From Candidatus Scalindua sp. (GTDB lineage: Bacteria > Planctomycetota > Brocadiia > Brocadiales > Scalinduaceae), in contig JABHIW010000022.1 of the NCBI GenBank assembly GCA_018670825.1, forward strand, positions 1 through 48,130: a DNA stretch of 48,130 nt. Direction: 5' to 3'. The first letter of the stretch is position 1. Each line of letters begins with the position of its first letter. Of this stretch, positions 8,041 through 17,078 are shown one piece after another. Below the pieces are notes generated by a model, which saw nothing but the letters and a program-made list of their open reading frames with translations, did not search any database and was not told the origin of the DNA. Made by a program: the position numbers and the translations under genes.

Positions 8041-8508
8041 ATGACAAATAATGATATATTAAGACGGTTGAGGTATGCTCTTGAAATTAAAGACTCAAAG
8101 ATGATTGAAATATTTAAACTGTCTGATCATAGTATCGCCAAATCTGATTTAATAGATCTCCTTAAAAAGGAGGAGGAAGAGGGATATGTTGAGTGTAGCG
8201 ATGTGGTTATGGAACTGTTTCTGGATGGTTTAATTATACATAAAAGAGGAAAGAGAGAGATGATGCCGGGACAAGTGGAAACGCAGGACTCTCCTTTGAC
8301 AAATAACGTCATTTTAAAAAAGCTACGGATTGCATTGAAGTTCAGAGAGGACGATATGCTCAGCACATTAAAACTGGCGGGCATGAGCCTTTCAAAATCT
8401 GAGTTATCTGCGCTTTTTAGAAAGGAAGGACAGAGGCACTATAAAGAGTGTGGAGATCAGATACTCAGGAATTTTTTAAAGGGCTTGACTACGCGTTTGA
8501 GAGATTGA
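8041..8508 (+). CDS. DUF1456 (YehS-like) family protein
   Basis: A 155-residue cytosolic protein built from two copies of a helical unit. Repeat 1 starts TNNDILRRLRYALEIKDSKMIEIFKLS near residue 2. Repeat 2 starts TNNVILKKLRIALKFREDDMLSTLKLA near residue 87. Each continues with a KSDL/KSEL...L..KE motif and ends GDQILRNFLKGL-type. This duplicated arrangement is typical of YehS/DUF1456, whose function is unknown. It is probably co-transcribed with recQ, 10 bp upstream, which ends with a GGAG motif that can serve as its ribosome binding site. Confidence 0.88.
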   Translation: MTNNDILRRLRYALEIKDSKMIEIFKLSDHSIAKSDLIDLLKKEEEEGYVECSDVVMELFLDGLIIHKRGKREMMPGQVETQDSPLTNNVILKKLRIALKFREDDMLSTLKLAGMSLSKSELSALFRKEGQRHYKECGDQILRNFLKGLTTRLRD

Positions 8509-8583
8509 TGGCAAATTCAAAAAAAGCAATTCGTTATTATCATATCTATTTGTTTTTATTATATAGAGCAGGCTGAAAAAAAT

Positions 8584-9222
8584 ATGTCAATATTCATAGA
8601 TACGGCAGATATTGAACAGGCAAAAGCAGCGAAAGAATTGGGCTGGATCCATGGAATTACTACTAACCCAATTCTTATGGCAAATTCAGGATCTTCTGCC
8701 GCTGATACATTGCAGCAGCTTACCGATCTAAATACGGGTTTGTTATTTTACCAGCTTACTGCTACATGCAGAGAGGAGATGCTGAAAGAAGCGCAACTCG
8801 CAAAGGAGATTGCAGGAGAACAGCTGGTGCTAAAAATTCCTCCTACGAAACAGGGGTTTCACATTATTCAACATCTTCCGCAGGAGATTCCATGCTGCGT
8901 AACGGCCATTTATAGTTCTGCACAAGCTATGGTTGCGAGAGAGTCAGGTGTCCGGTACATTGCAGTCTATGTCAGCAGGGCAACAAAATTGATAGGGGAT
9001 GGACTTTCACTTATTACAGAAATAAGCAGAGTGATTCAGGGAGGCAAGACCCAGATACTTGCTGCCAGTCTCAAGTCATCGATGGAAGCTAGTTCGACCA
9101 TCCTGGCAGGAGCTGACCATTTAACCATGCCTTTTGATGTCATAAGCACGTTGACATTCAACGAACATTCAGAAGGTGCGGTTAACAATTTTAATGCAAA
9201 TGGTTCAGGTCTTCAGTTGTAA
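8584..9222 (+). CDS. Transaldolase-family protein, fructose-6-phosphate aldolase/TalC-like
   Basis: A 212-residue small transaldolase-like aldolase; FSA/TalC enzymes are usually 214-220 residues. TTNPI (26-30) and LVLKIPPT, with Schiff-base lysine K84, match the class I aldolase core. AASLKSS and GADHLTMPFDVI correspond to later beta strands of the (beta/alpha)8 barrel. Members either transfer dihydroxyacetone in the pentose phosphate pathway or cleave fructose 6-phosphate; the sequence does not settle which. The Shine-Dalgarno sequence is poor. It stands alone between DUF1456 and a palindromic repeat. Confidence 0.85.
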   Translation: MSIFIDTADIEQAKAAKELGWIHGITTNPILMANSGSSAADTLQQLTDLNTGLLFYQLTATCREEMLKEAQLAKEIAGEQLVLKIPPTKQGFHIIQHLPQEIPCCVTAIYSSAQAMVARESGVRYIAVYVSRATKLIGDGLSLITEISRVIQGGKTQILAASLKSSMEASSTILAGADHLTMPFDVISTLTFNEHSEGAVNNFNANGSGLQL

Positions 9223-9251
9223 TATTATATGATCTGGCAATAATCGAATGA

Positions 9252-9366
9252 CATAGTGCGGTATAACTGCAATCAAGTTTGAAGTGTCTTAAGTGAACTA
9301 AAGTGCCTAAATTAAAAAAAATTCCACAACTTTAGCTCACTTCAAACTTCAGGCACTTTTAACTTT
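9252..9366 (+). repeat. Dispersed palindromic repeat, copy 1
   Basis: Copy 1 of an element of about 110 bp, found again in inverted orientation at 36073-36179. Both copies start CATAGTGCGG, then carry AAGTTTGAAGTG, a CTAAA(A/G)TGCCTAAA segment, an A-tract, and a 26-bp block (9324-9349) that matches 36090-36115 exactly. The left AAGTTTGAAGTG pairs with CACTTCAAACTT in the right arm, so each copy can fold into a long hairpin. It has no coding capacity. It lies between the talC-like and dinB-like genes. Confidence 0.8.
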
Positions 9367-9454
9367 TTCTGAGCTCCAATAAACTTTGCAATAAAAGAAG
9401 TTTTAATGGCGTAATAGTATAGAGCATTGAGAATGGGGAGGAAGGTTTATAATC

Positions 9455-9931
9455 ATGCTGGGAAGGAAACAGAAAATAGAATTATATGGAAAAGGACCTC
9501 AGCAACTTGCTGATGCCTTGGAGAGGTTCCCTCGTAAAATGTGGGACTTTAAACCATCACCTGATCGTTGGAGTATCCATGAGGTACTGATTCATATCGC
9601 TGATAGTGATGCAAATGCATTTGTAAAATGCAGGAAATTAATTGCACAACCGGGTAAACCCGTAAACGATTATAATCAGGATATCTGGTCTGACGCATTA
9701 GGTTACAACGGACAAAGTATTGAAGATGCACTGGAACTATTTAAGTTGATGCGTAAGACTACCTATATCCTATTAAGAAATATCCCTGATGATGTATGGG
9801 CAGAAGCAACAGGTTATGCGGAAGATGGGATCGTTACGCTTGATGATTGGCTGGATATCTATGCAAACCACATTCCTGACCATATTAAACAAATGGAGAA
9901 GAACTACGCAGCATGGCAAAAACAATCTTGA
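9455..9931 (+). CDS. DinB-fold (DinB_2 superfamily) protein
   Basis: A 158-residue four-helix-bundle protein. RKMWDFKPSPDRWSIHEVLIHIADSDAN and the late NHIPDHIKQM are the typical DinB motifs. The histidines in IHEVLIHIAD and in NHxxDH form the usual metal site. The fold occurs in metal-dependent thiol transferases and in many uncharacterised stress proteins; no substrate can be named. ATG 9455 is supported by GGGAGGAAGG about 10 bases upstream. It converges with rfbD, leaving only 15 bp between stop codons. Confidence 0.85.
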   Translation: MLGRKQKIELYGKGPQQLADALERFPRKMWDFKPSPDRWSIHEVLIHIADSDANAFVKCRKLIAQPGKPVNDYNQDIWSDALGYNGQSIEDALELFKLMRKTTYILLRNIPDDVWAEATGYAEDGIVTLDDWLDIYANHIPDHIKQMEKNYAAWQKQS

Positions 9932-9946
9932 AAGGAGAGAAAGATA

Positions 9947-10807
9947 TCATTTTTGATTCTTCAGATATGACTCTACCGCTTCTTTCCACGGTCTCATGCG
10001 TATTCCGGTAAGTGTGGTGAACTTTTGACAGTTCAGGGTCGAATTAAGGGGGACCTTAGCGGCGCGCTTATATTCGGATGATTTTATCTGATTAATTTTA
10101 ATGGTGTATCCCATCGTTTCAAAAATATACTCTGCCCATTCATAGCGTGAACAACTTCCGTCATTAGAGACATTGATAATACCTTCACATCCCTGATTTA
10201 TTAATGACCACAGCGCCTCGGTAAGGTCAGGAGTATACGTAGGAGATCCTATCTCATTGGTAACAATGGACAGCTCTTTATTGCGTTCTGCCAGTTCAAG
10301 CATTTTTGCTGCGAAGTTTATTCCATTGTGTCCGAACAACCATGAAGCCCTGACTATCAGAAACGAATTGCAGTAGTTCTGTATATTTCTTTCACCTTCA
10401 AGTTTTGTCCTGCCATATTCTGACAACGGATTGGTCTGGTCTTCTTCAATATACGGCCTGTTGCCATTTCCGTCGAATACAAAATCAGTGCTGATGTGAA
10501 TGACTCTTGCACCGCATTCTTTTGCAGCAGCAGCGATGTATTTTGGCCCCAGGGCATTAACATTGAATGCTGCTTCTCTTTCTGTCTCACATTTATCTAC
10601 ATTTGTAAAGGCTGCGCAATTAACAATGATGTCCGGTGTATGAGTGGAAACAAACTCTGAAACTTTATCTTTGAGTGTGATATCGAGTACTTCATGTGGG
10701 GCCTCTATGAATTCAAGGTTGGGGTCAAACGAAGATTTCCTGCTTTTAAGCAGGTCAACAAGATCTGTTCCAAGCATCCCGTTTGAGCCAGTGATAAGTA
10801 TTTTCAT
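9947..10807 (-). CDS. rfbD: dTDP-4-dehydrorhamnose reductase (RmlD/RfbD)
   Basis: An NAD(P)H-dependent extended short-chain reductase catalysing the last step of dTDP-L-rhamnose synthesis, which supplies rhamnose for surface polysaccharide. The 286 residues match the family length. The N-terminal Rossmann motif is ITGSNGMLGTDL. NCAAFTNVDKCE is the RmlD fingerprint. Catalytic STDFVFDG and the YGRTKLEGE (YxxxK) motif are intact, and the C-terminal RMRPWKEAVESYL is typical. Its start lies 34 bp after the msbA-like gene on the same strand, so the two are probably co-transcribed. Other rml genes are not in the window. Confidence 0.94.
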   Translation of the reverse strand: MKILITGSNGMLGTDLVDLLKSRKSSFDPNLEFIEAPHEVLDITLKDKVSEFVSTHTPDIIVNCAAFTNVDKCETEREAAFNVNALGPKYIAAAAKECGARVIHISTDFVFDGNGNRPYIEEDQTNPLSEYGRTKLEGERNIQNYCNSFLIVRASWLFGHNGINFAAKMLELAERNKELSIVTNEIGSPTYTPDLTEALWSLINQGCEGIINVSNDGSCSRYEWAEYIFETMGYTIKINQIKSSEYKRAAKVPLNSTLNCQKFTTLTGIRMRPWKEAVESYLKNQK

Positions 10808-10841
10808 CGGTATTTTAAATGAGTAAACGGAGTGGGCTAAT

Positions 10842-12725
10842 TTATTTTTTAAACTGTATACTATGTTGCCTTTTATACTCGCTCTCTTTATTTATTAGTT
10901 CATCATGTGTGCCTGTTTCAATGATACAACCGTTTTTTAAGACTACGATCCGATCCGCATGACGTATGGTTGAGAGGCGATGTGCGATAACGAAAGTTGT
11001 CTTGCCTTTCATTAAATTGTCAAGTGCTTCCTGGACAAGCTTTTCAGATTCAGAGTCTAGAGATGATGTTGCCTCATCTAAAATTAAGATAGGTGCATTT
11101 TTAAGTATTGCCCTGGCTATGGTTACCCTCTGTTTTTGTCCGCCTGAGAGTTTTACACCTTGCTCGCCTACGATGGTATCATAACCCTTTGGAAGATTTA
11201 TGATAAATTTATGTATATTAGCAGCTTTTGCCGCATCTTGTATTTCTTCCGTACTTGCGTCTCTTCTTCCACACAGGATATTGTCTTTAAAGCTTCTGTT
11301 AAATAGGAAGGTTTGCTGGCAGACAATTGCAATTTTACCTAGGAGTGAATCGCGTTTTATTAAGCGAATATCCGTGTCATCGATCTTTATGCTTCCATTT
11401 ACCGGATCATAAAAACGAGGAACAAGGTCGAGTAATGTAGATTTTCCCGCACCGCTTTCTCCTACAATAGCAATAATCTGTCCTTTTTGCACGGTCAGGT
11501 TGATGTCCTTAAGGACTGGAATGGTGTCGTATGCAAAGTTTACGTTGTTGAATGTAATTTGGCCCTCAATCTTCTTCAGTTCAATAGCATTAGGGTTATC
11601 TGTAATAGTAGGGTGCTGGTCCAGCAACTCGAAAACACGACTTGCACCAGCTAAAGATTCCTGAAGTTTGCCATAGCTTTTAGCCAGTTTTTTTATTGAT
11701 GTAAGTATTAAAAAAGCCGTTACGGTGACAAATCCTGCCAATGAACCCGGAGAGATTGTCTTAGATGAAATAACATAACCTCCAACGATGATTATAGCGG
11801 CTAATCCCAGAGAGTAGATAAACTCTGTAGTACTTGAATTCAATGCCTTTGCCTTAACAGTCAGCATCATTCTTTTGAAGAACCTTGAATTTATGGTTTT
11901 GAACTCTACGATCTCTTCGTCCTCCATCTTGAAGGCTTTTACCGTTCTTATTCCCGAAAACATTTCTCTCATTGCATCTGTTAGTTCTCCTAAATGCATC
12001 AGGCTTCTTCTTCCATGTTTTTTTATTTTACGTCCAAATACCAATACCGGTATAATGACGATTGGAAATAATATAAATGTAAACAGGGAAAGCTTCCAAC
12101 TGAAATAGAATGCCAACCCTAACCCGCACAACAGGCGCATAGGTTGAAGAAGAATACTATCAAACAGGATCGATAGCCCGAATTGTGTTGCATTGATATC
12201 ATTAGTAAGTCTGGATATCAATTCTCCGCTCTTTTTGTTTTCAAAATAACTCAGTGATTGTGGCAGGATATGTTCACATAGATGATTGCGTATGTCCATG
12301 AGGACACTCCACATGACATGGTTCTTCAGGTATGTTTGAAGATAATTGAAGGCAAAAATAAATGGAGCCATAATTGCGACAATAACACCTATGAAAGTAA
12401 AAGAATTTGTATATTTTCTAAACAATTTCTCAGCTTTTGAGATGAAAGTCGTTTCTTTTGCTCTGGAAATGGTTTTTCGTTTTAGACTGCTTATTGCATC
12501 TTCGGAATTTTCTTTCTTCTGTAGGCTGTATCTTCCGGATGAATATTTGGTTGTTTCTCCCTTTATCAGACGATCTATCACGGGTTTAATTAACGCTAAT
12601 TGAGCACCAATGAATAGTGTGAAGAGTCCCATGCAGAGCAGGGTCAGAAGGACCATCTTCCAATGAGGCTTTGCGTATGAGAACAGTCTGGCGCATTCTC
12701 CTATCATATTGTTATTTTTGGACAT
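10842..12725 (-). CDS. ABC exporter, MsbA-like lipid A/lipid flippase family
   Basis: A 627-residue half-transporter with an N-terminal type IV membrane domain (about six helices) fused to a nucleotide-binding domain. The NBD shows GESGAGKSTLLD (Walker A), the Q-loop in CQQTFLFNRSF, signature LSGGQKQRVTIA, ILILDEATSSLD (Walker B) and the H-loop AHRLST. Between the first two membrane helices there is a hydrophilic stretch of about 60 residues (roughly 38-95, rich in K, S and E) that makes it longer than typical MsbA (about 580). With rfbD downstream and lptF/G upstream, a lipid A or lipid-linked glycan export role is likely, but the substrate is inferred. ATG 12725 is the first start. Confidence 0.88.
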   Translation of the reverse strand: MSKNNNMIGECARLFSYAKPHWKMVLLTLLCMGLFTLFIGAQLALIKPVIDRLIKGETTKYSSGRYSLQKKENSEDAISSLKRKTISRAKETTFISKAEKLFRKYTNSFTFIGVIVAIMAPFIFAFNYLQTYLKNHVMWSVLMDIRNHLCEHILPQSLSYFENKKSGELISRLTNDINATQFGLSILFDSILLQPMRLLCGLGLAFYFSWKLSLFTFILFPIVIIPVLVFGRKIKKHGRRSLMHLGELTDAMREMFSGIRTVKAFKMEDEEIVEFKTINSRFFKRMMLTVKAKALNSSTTEFIYSLGLAAIIIVGGYVISSKTISPGSLAGFVTVTAFLILTSIKKLAKSYGKLQESLAGASRVFELLDQHPTITDNPNAIELKKIEGQITFNNVNFAYDTIPVLKDINLTVQKGQIIAIVGESGAGKSTLLDLVPRFYDPVNGSIKIDDTDIRLIKRDSLLGKIAIVCQQTFLFNRSFKDNILCGRRDASTEEIQDAAKAANIHKFIINLPKGYDTIVGEQGVKLSGGQKQRVTIARAILKNAPILILDEATSSLDSESEKLVQEALDNLMKGKTTFVIAHRLSTIRHADRIVVLKNGCIIETGTHDELINKESEYKRQHSIQFKK

Positions 12726-12946
12726 ATGGCAATGTTATTTAACTGGTTATGCTTGCAAATGGAGTACTAATTTGAAAAATGATGTTATCACACATAAGCC
12801 TTTTGTCAATGAAAAGATTGGATTTCCAGTGGTGTTTTAACTGTCAGATATTTGTTATTGACCTATTCAAAGTAAGATAGATATAATCAACCTTAAGATC
12901 TTGAAATTCAGCATCTTACGCAACAGAAAATTATTTGGCAAATTTG

Positions 12947-14557
12947 ATGAATATACAGATATTACATAAATATTTAATAAAAGAGTTGCTCAGGACATTC
13001 CTGCCATCACTGTTATGCTTTGAATTTGTATTATTACTGGGGTTTTCCATACAATTACTCCACAAAGGACTTGATGTCCCAAGCCTTTTCTCGGTTTTAC
13101 CTTACATGGCACTATATACCATGCCGCATGCATTACCATCTTCATTGCTTACTGCTACGGTTATGTCTTATGGAAGACTGAGTGCTGATAATGAGATAAC
13201 GGCAACTAAAGCTGCCGGAATACATCTTCACCACTTAGTTACACCTGTAGTCATTGTGGGTATTTTTTTTAGTATATTGACCTTGTATCTAAATGCTGAA
13301 GTCTTGCCAAGATCTTACTTTAAGGTGAGACAGCTTCAAGAAAAGGCAGTTAAACGAGTTCTTGCTACACACTTTATTACAGCGAAGAAGAAGATTGATT
13401 TCCATCCATATCAGATCTTTATTGGTAGTGTGGAAAGCAGCAATTTTAAAGATATTGCTGTTTTTGAATATGCTGACGAATATATAGTTAACATACTATT
13501 GGCGGAGGAAGGTGAAATAGAAATAGCTGATGATGGAAATAAGGTATTATTAACGTTAAGGCGTGGAGAATTTCTTAAACCGGATTCTGGCAATAGTGTT
13601 GATGCTCCTACAATGGGGAGTTTTGAGGAGGCTGTGTTTGCAATTCCATTAAAGCAAAAAGTACGGCATTCAGCGCTCAAATATACAACGTTAACAGCTC
13701 TTATGAAACAAAGAGGAGAAATTGATCAAGCGTTAAGTAGTTTAGACGGACTATTTAAAGACCCTGAAAAAACCATCAAGCGTGCGAGAAGAGGTATTTC
13801 GTCGGTTAATGATAAAAAAAGTGTCGTTAAAGCAAAACTGCAAAAAGCAGAAAATGAAATAAAGGATTCAGATACCAATATTTCAAAGCAGGAGGGGGCG
13901 ATAAAACGTGCAAAGTTTAATCTTAATATCTATAAAAATTATATTGATGTGGCAAAAGAGAACATTAGAAAGTTGGCGATAGAAAAGGAAAATGAAGAAG
14001 ATGTTGTTGCATTGGGCCATAAACATGATAGGGATGGTGAGTATGCAAAAAATGTTTCGTTAATTAAAAAAATAATAGAGAAGGAAAAACGAAGAATCAA
14101 GAGTGCAAAGAGAAAGATATTAATATCTCAACGATTAATAGACGAAGAGAATGAAAAAATTGAAACGGTAGCTCTGAAAATTGAGGAACTTAACCACAGT
14201 AATAAAGGATTGGAGGAAGAGTATTCAATACATGCCAGACAAATTTCAATGGCAGAGAAACAGAATATGAGACATGAATTAACAATAAATATTCACAAGA
14301 GATTATCGCCCTCTCTTGCCAGTCTTTCGTTCATATTGATAGGTATTCCATTAGGTATAATGACAAGAAGCAGTAATATGCTGGTCAGTTTGGGAATAAG
14401 TTTTATTTTAATACTTTTTATTTACTATCCATTGGTAGCAACGGGGTTAGTTGTCGCGGAGAGCATGAGTTTTCCGATTATTCCTTCAGTCTGGGGGGCA
14501 AACTTCGTTAACCTTATTCTCAGTGCGTTTCTATTTAGAAAAATACTGAAACAATAA
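12947..14557 (+). CDS. LptF/LptG-family permease with a large periplasmic coiled-coil insertion
   Basis: LptF/G are the membrane subunits of the LptB2FG transporter that extracts LPS and feeds it to the LptC-A-D bridge. Residues 1-120 have the family start (LHKYLIKELLRTF) and three membrane helices with the YGRLSADNEITATKAAGI segment. Residues 445-536 carry RLSPSLASLSFILIGIPLGI and the last three helices. In between, after the usual jellyroll region (about 120-245), residues 255-440 are a charged heptad-rich coiled coil, making 536 residues against the usual 360-400. ATG 12947 is preferred over a TTG at 12935. It is transcribed divergently from the msbA-like gene. A second LptF/G partner is not in the window. 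Confidence 0.88.
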   Translation: MNIQILHKYLIKELLRTFLPSLLCFEFVLLLGFSIQLLHKGLDVPSLFSVLPYMALYTMPHALPSSLLTATVMSYGRLSADNEITATKAAGIHLHHLVTPVVIVGIFFSILTLYLNAEVLPRSYFKVRQLQEKAVKRVLATHFITAKKKIDFHPYQIFIGSVESSNFKDIAVFEYADEYIVNILLAEEGEIEIADDGNKVLLTLRRGEFLKPDSGNSVDAPTMGSFEEAVFAIPLKQKVRHSALKYTTLTALMKQRGEIDQALSSLDGLFKDPEKTIKRARRGISSVNDKKSVVKAKLQKAENEIKDSDTNISKQEGAIKRAKFNLNIYKNYIDVAKENIRKLAIEKENEEDVVALGHKHDRDGEYAKNVSLIKKIIEKEKRRIKSAKRKILISQRLIDEENEKIETVALKIEELNHSNKGLEEEYSIHARQISMAEKQNMRHELTINIHKRLSPSLASLSFILIGIPLGIMTRSSNMLVSLGISFILILFIYYPLVATGLVVAESMSFPIIPSVWGANFVNLILSAFLFRKILKQ

Positions 14558-14720
14558 TCATTTTTACAAGGAAAAATGTAACAATTTCTGTTTGCAAAAC
14601 AGTAGATAACAATCTTGACATTTTCATTGAAATAGTTATAGTGAAAGTTCTACGTATTCTGCGATATAGTTATTGTATTCAATAAGTTATAAATTTTTAA
14701 AATATTTATTTTTGTTGAAA

Positions 14721-15608
14721 ATGGCAAGTTATAATAATAGTTACAACGGAGCGGGGTCAGGATTTGGTTTATCAATAGGAAGAAAATGGACAAGGGCTGT
14801 AATGATACTGATAATTGTAAATGTCAGTGTTTTTGTCATCCAGCTTATATTTTCCTCTATTAGTTCGCAATGGGGTGGGGTATCTCCCGGAACTGATATG
14901 GATGGTATGGTTCCACAGTTAACTTTGGGGCCAGATCAATTTACCACTATTTTCTGGCTTTATAAACCTCTCGCTATAGGAAAATTGTGGTTATGGCAGT
15001 TTGTAACGTATATGTTTCTTCATAGTGTAGAAAGTCCATGGCATATAATATTCAATATGCTTGTGCTGTGGATGTTTGGTAGTGAAGTTGAAAGGGCAAT
15101 GGGTACAAGGAAGTTCCTGACTATGTACTTTACCGCAGGTATCTTTGCTGGTATGTTTTGCTGTCTGTTTACTCCTGAGAGTCCTATCATTGGCGCTTCA
15201 GGCGCAATTTTTGCCGTCGAAATTGCATTTGCCATGTTTTTCCCAAATGCTACCATTATCTTCTTCATGTTTCCTATAAAGGCAAAATATCTGGTAATGG
15301 TTTTTGCCGGTATTACTGTTATAAGTTGTATTATACCATCAAGTGGAAATACTGCACATTTTGCGCATCTTGGAGGACTCATTTATGGCTTCCTGTTCAT
15401 TCGTTACGAACCCAGATTTAGCAGTTTTCTTCTGTCATGGCAGAATCAACAGCAGGAAAGAGAATATCAGAAAGAGGAGGATATTAAAAGGCAGGTTGAT
15501 GTTTTGTTAGATAAAGTAAACCGGGGAGGTATGAAAAGTTTGACGAGGAGAGAGAGGAACTTTCTTAGAAGCGCAAGTAAGAGATATAGAAAAGCAGGCG
15601 CCAAATAG
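14721..15608 (+). CDS. Rhomboid-family intramembrane serine protease
   Basis: A 295-residue polytopic membrane protein. The rhomboid catalytic elements are present: HIIFNMLVLWMFG (HxxxN-type motif on helix 2), GASGAIFA (active-site Ser) and AHFAHLGGLIYG (active-site His). The C-terminal about 60 residues are a charged cytoplasmic tail (QQEREYQKEEDIKRQVD...RRERNFLRSASKRYRK), a tail common in planctomycete and Bacteroidetes rhomboids. ATG 14721 is chosen because MASYNNSYNG begins a normal cytosolic N-terminus; a TTG at 14673 would extend it by 16 residues. A second rhomboid lies at 23050-23751. Confidence 0.93.
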   Translation: MASYNNSYNGAGSGFGLSIGRKWTRAVMILIIVNVSVFVIQLIFSSISSQWGGVSPGTDMDGMVPQLTLGPDQFTTIFWLYKPLAIGKLWLWQFVTYMFLHSVESPWHIIFNMLVLWMFGSEVERAMGTRKFLTMYFTAGIFAGMFCCLFTPESPIIGASGAIFAVEIAFAMFFPNATIIFFMFPIKAKYLVMVFAGITVISCIIPSSGNTAHFAHLGGLIYGFLFIRYEPRFSSFLLSWQNQQQEREYQKEEDIKRQVDVLLDKVNRGGMKSLTRRERNFLRSASKRYRKAGAK

Positions 15609-15905
15609 TGCGCTATTTTTACATATGAGTAAAAAATAGTTATTTTTGTCTATAACGAGTTTCGCTAAAGTGGATATATCATTACAAGGTCCATTTTGAG
15701 TATTTCTGAACAATTTCTTTTGCCCATTCCAAACCGAAGGTTCGATTGACCTGTCCACATAATATGTCTTTCTGGCAGGCCTGACAGCCGACTGTACGGA
15801 TAAACCGGTCCTGCTTCCAGCAGGAATTTCTATATGTAAGGTATCAATTACGGTGTTTTACATCTCAGTTACAATATTTTTTAAAAAAAAGAAAGCTGAT
15901 AACAT
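15609..15905. other. Intergenic region between rhomboid and dapB
   Basis: No convincing gene. It contains a small hairpin (TCCTGC at 15809-15814 and GCAGGA at 15820-15825, loop TTCCA) followed by a modest T-rich run, and an AT-rich stretch just before dapB that could hold its promoter. Confidence 0.4.
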
Positions 15906-16703
15906 ATGACTAATATAGCAATAAATGGTGTATGCGGACGTATGGGTTTAAGGATTGCGACGCTTGTAGCAGAAGATAAAGATTTAAGATTAGTTGCTGC
16001 TCTTGAAATGAAAGGTCATCAACATATTGGAAAAGATTTAAGTGCCATAATCGGTCGTGGACACAACGATGTAATAATATCAGATGAACTTAATGGTTTG
16101 CCTGATGTATTAATAGATTTTACCTCTCCGGATTCAACAATGAACAGACTGAACGCTTGTGCTGATAAAGGAATTGCCTTGGTGACCGGCACTACCGGTC
16201 TTGATAGCGAACAAATGGAGCAGATTAAAAAAGCATCTCAAACTATACCATGCCTTTTTTCACCAAACATGAGTGTTGGTGTAAATTTGCTTTTCAATCT
16301 TGTTGAGTCCGTGTCGAAGATTCTGGGTGAAGAGGCCGATATAGAAATAATTGAATCACACCACCGCTATAAGAAAGATGCACCAAGTGGTACCGCTTTA
16401 AAGCTTGCAGAAAAAATTTGTTCTGCAACAAGCCGGGAAATGGATGATGTTGTAATTTACGGGCGTAAAGGCTTTACCGAAGAGAGACCACAAGATCAAA
16501 TCTGCATTCATTCAATACGATCTGGTGATATTGTAGGGGAGCATACGGTAACTTTTTGTAGTGCGGGAGAACGCCTCGAATTGGTCCATAAAGCACAAAC
16601 GCGAGATTCTTTTGCCTTGGGTTCGATTAGAGCCGCAAAATTTCTAGCGGGAAAACCACCGGGTTTCTATAACATGAAAGACGCTCTAGGGGATATGTGC
16701 TAA
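15906..16703 (+). CDS. dapB: 4-hydroxy-tetrahydrodipicolinate reductase (DapB)
   Basis: DapB reduces 4-hydroxy-tetrahydrodipicolinate to tetrahydrodipicolinate in the diaminopimelate/lysine pathway, using NAD(P)H. The 265 residues match the family. NGVCGRMG (residues 7-14) is the nucleotide-binding loop. DFTSPDS and VTGTTGL follow. IESHHRYKKDAPSGTALKLAE contains the catalytic His and Lys and the substrate-binding GT motif. GDIVGEHTV near the end is also conserved. It supplies precursor for peptidoglycan and lysine. No other dap gene is adjacent. Confidence 0.96.
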   Translation: MTNIAINGVCGRMGLRIATLVAEDKDLRLVAALEMKGHQHIGKDLSAIIGRGHNDVIISDELNGLPDVLIDFTSPDSTMNRLNACADKGIALVTGTTGLDSEQMEQIKKASQTIPCLFSPNMSVGVNLLFNLVESVSKILGEEADIEIIESHHRYKKDAPSGTALKLAEKICSATSREMDDVVIYGRKGFTEERPQDQICIHSIRSGDIVGEHTVTFCSAGERLELVHKAQTRDSFALGSIRAAKFLAGKPPGFYNMKDALGDMC

Positions 16704-17078
16704 AGTATATACACAAATACTCTACAAATCTGAGCGTTGTCCTATAATAACTTCTTTCTGCAAATTCCACTTGTTATGTCATTTTCGGATTCAATATGAA
16801 TATGCCATTATGGCATAATATGCTAGTTGAAAAGGAAGAGGTGGGCATGGATAAATTGTTGGTTCGTCTTAAGTGTGTTCAAATGTAGCACTTACAATAT
16901 TTTCAAAAAATATGGTATATAGTTTGCTTAATGACTAACAGAAGGTTTTTCTGATTAGAATCTAACTTGTTATGTATGTCATAAAAAAGTCAGACAAAAT
17001 CTTCTTTAAGAAATGAATAATACGATTAACAATCATATTAAATGAAAGTATTGAATTTAATATTATAAGGAGAATTTG
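16704..17078. other. Intergenic leader region upstream of dnaK
   Basis: An AT-rich stretch of 375 bp with a small hairpin (TATGCCA/TGGCATA around 16801-16817). The Shine-Dalgarno sequence ATAAGGAG lies at 17065-17072. I looked for a CIRCE operator (TTAGCACTC-N9-GAGTGCTAA) and did not find one; a loose TTAAGTG/CACTTA dyad near 16869-16894 does not match it. The heat-shock control element is therefore not identified. Confidence 0.4.

Noticed and set aside
15735-15760. tRNA T-arm-like AGGTTCGATTGACCT
   Set aside because: No matching acceptor, D or anticodon arms around it.
16849-16889. Short leader peptide MDKLLVRLKCVQM after GGAAGAGG upstream of dnaK
   Set aside because: Only 13 codons, no link to a known leader-peptide control system, and about 190 bp from dnaK.
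16704-17078. CIRCE heat-shock operator upstream of dnaK
   Set aside because: The TTAAGTG/CACTTA dyad near 16869-16894 does not match TTAGCACTC-N9-GAGTGCTAA in sequence or spacing.
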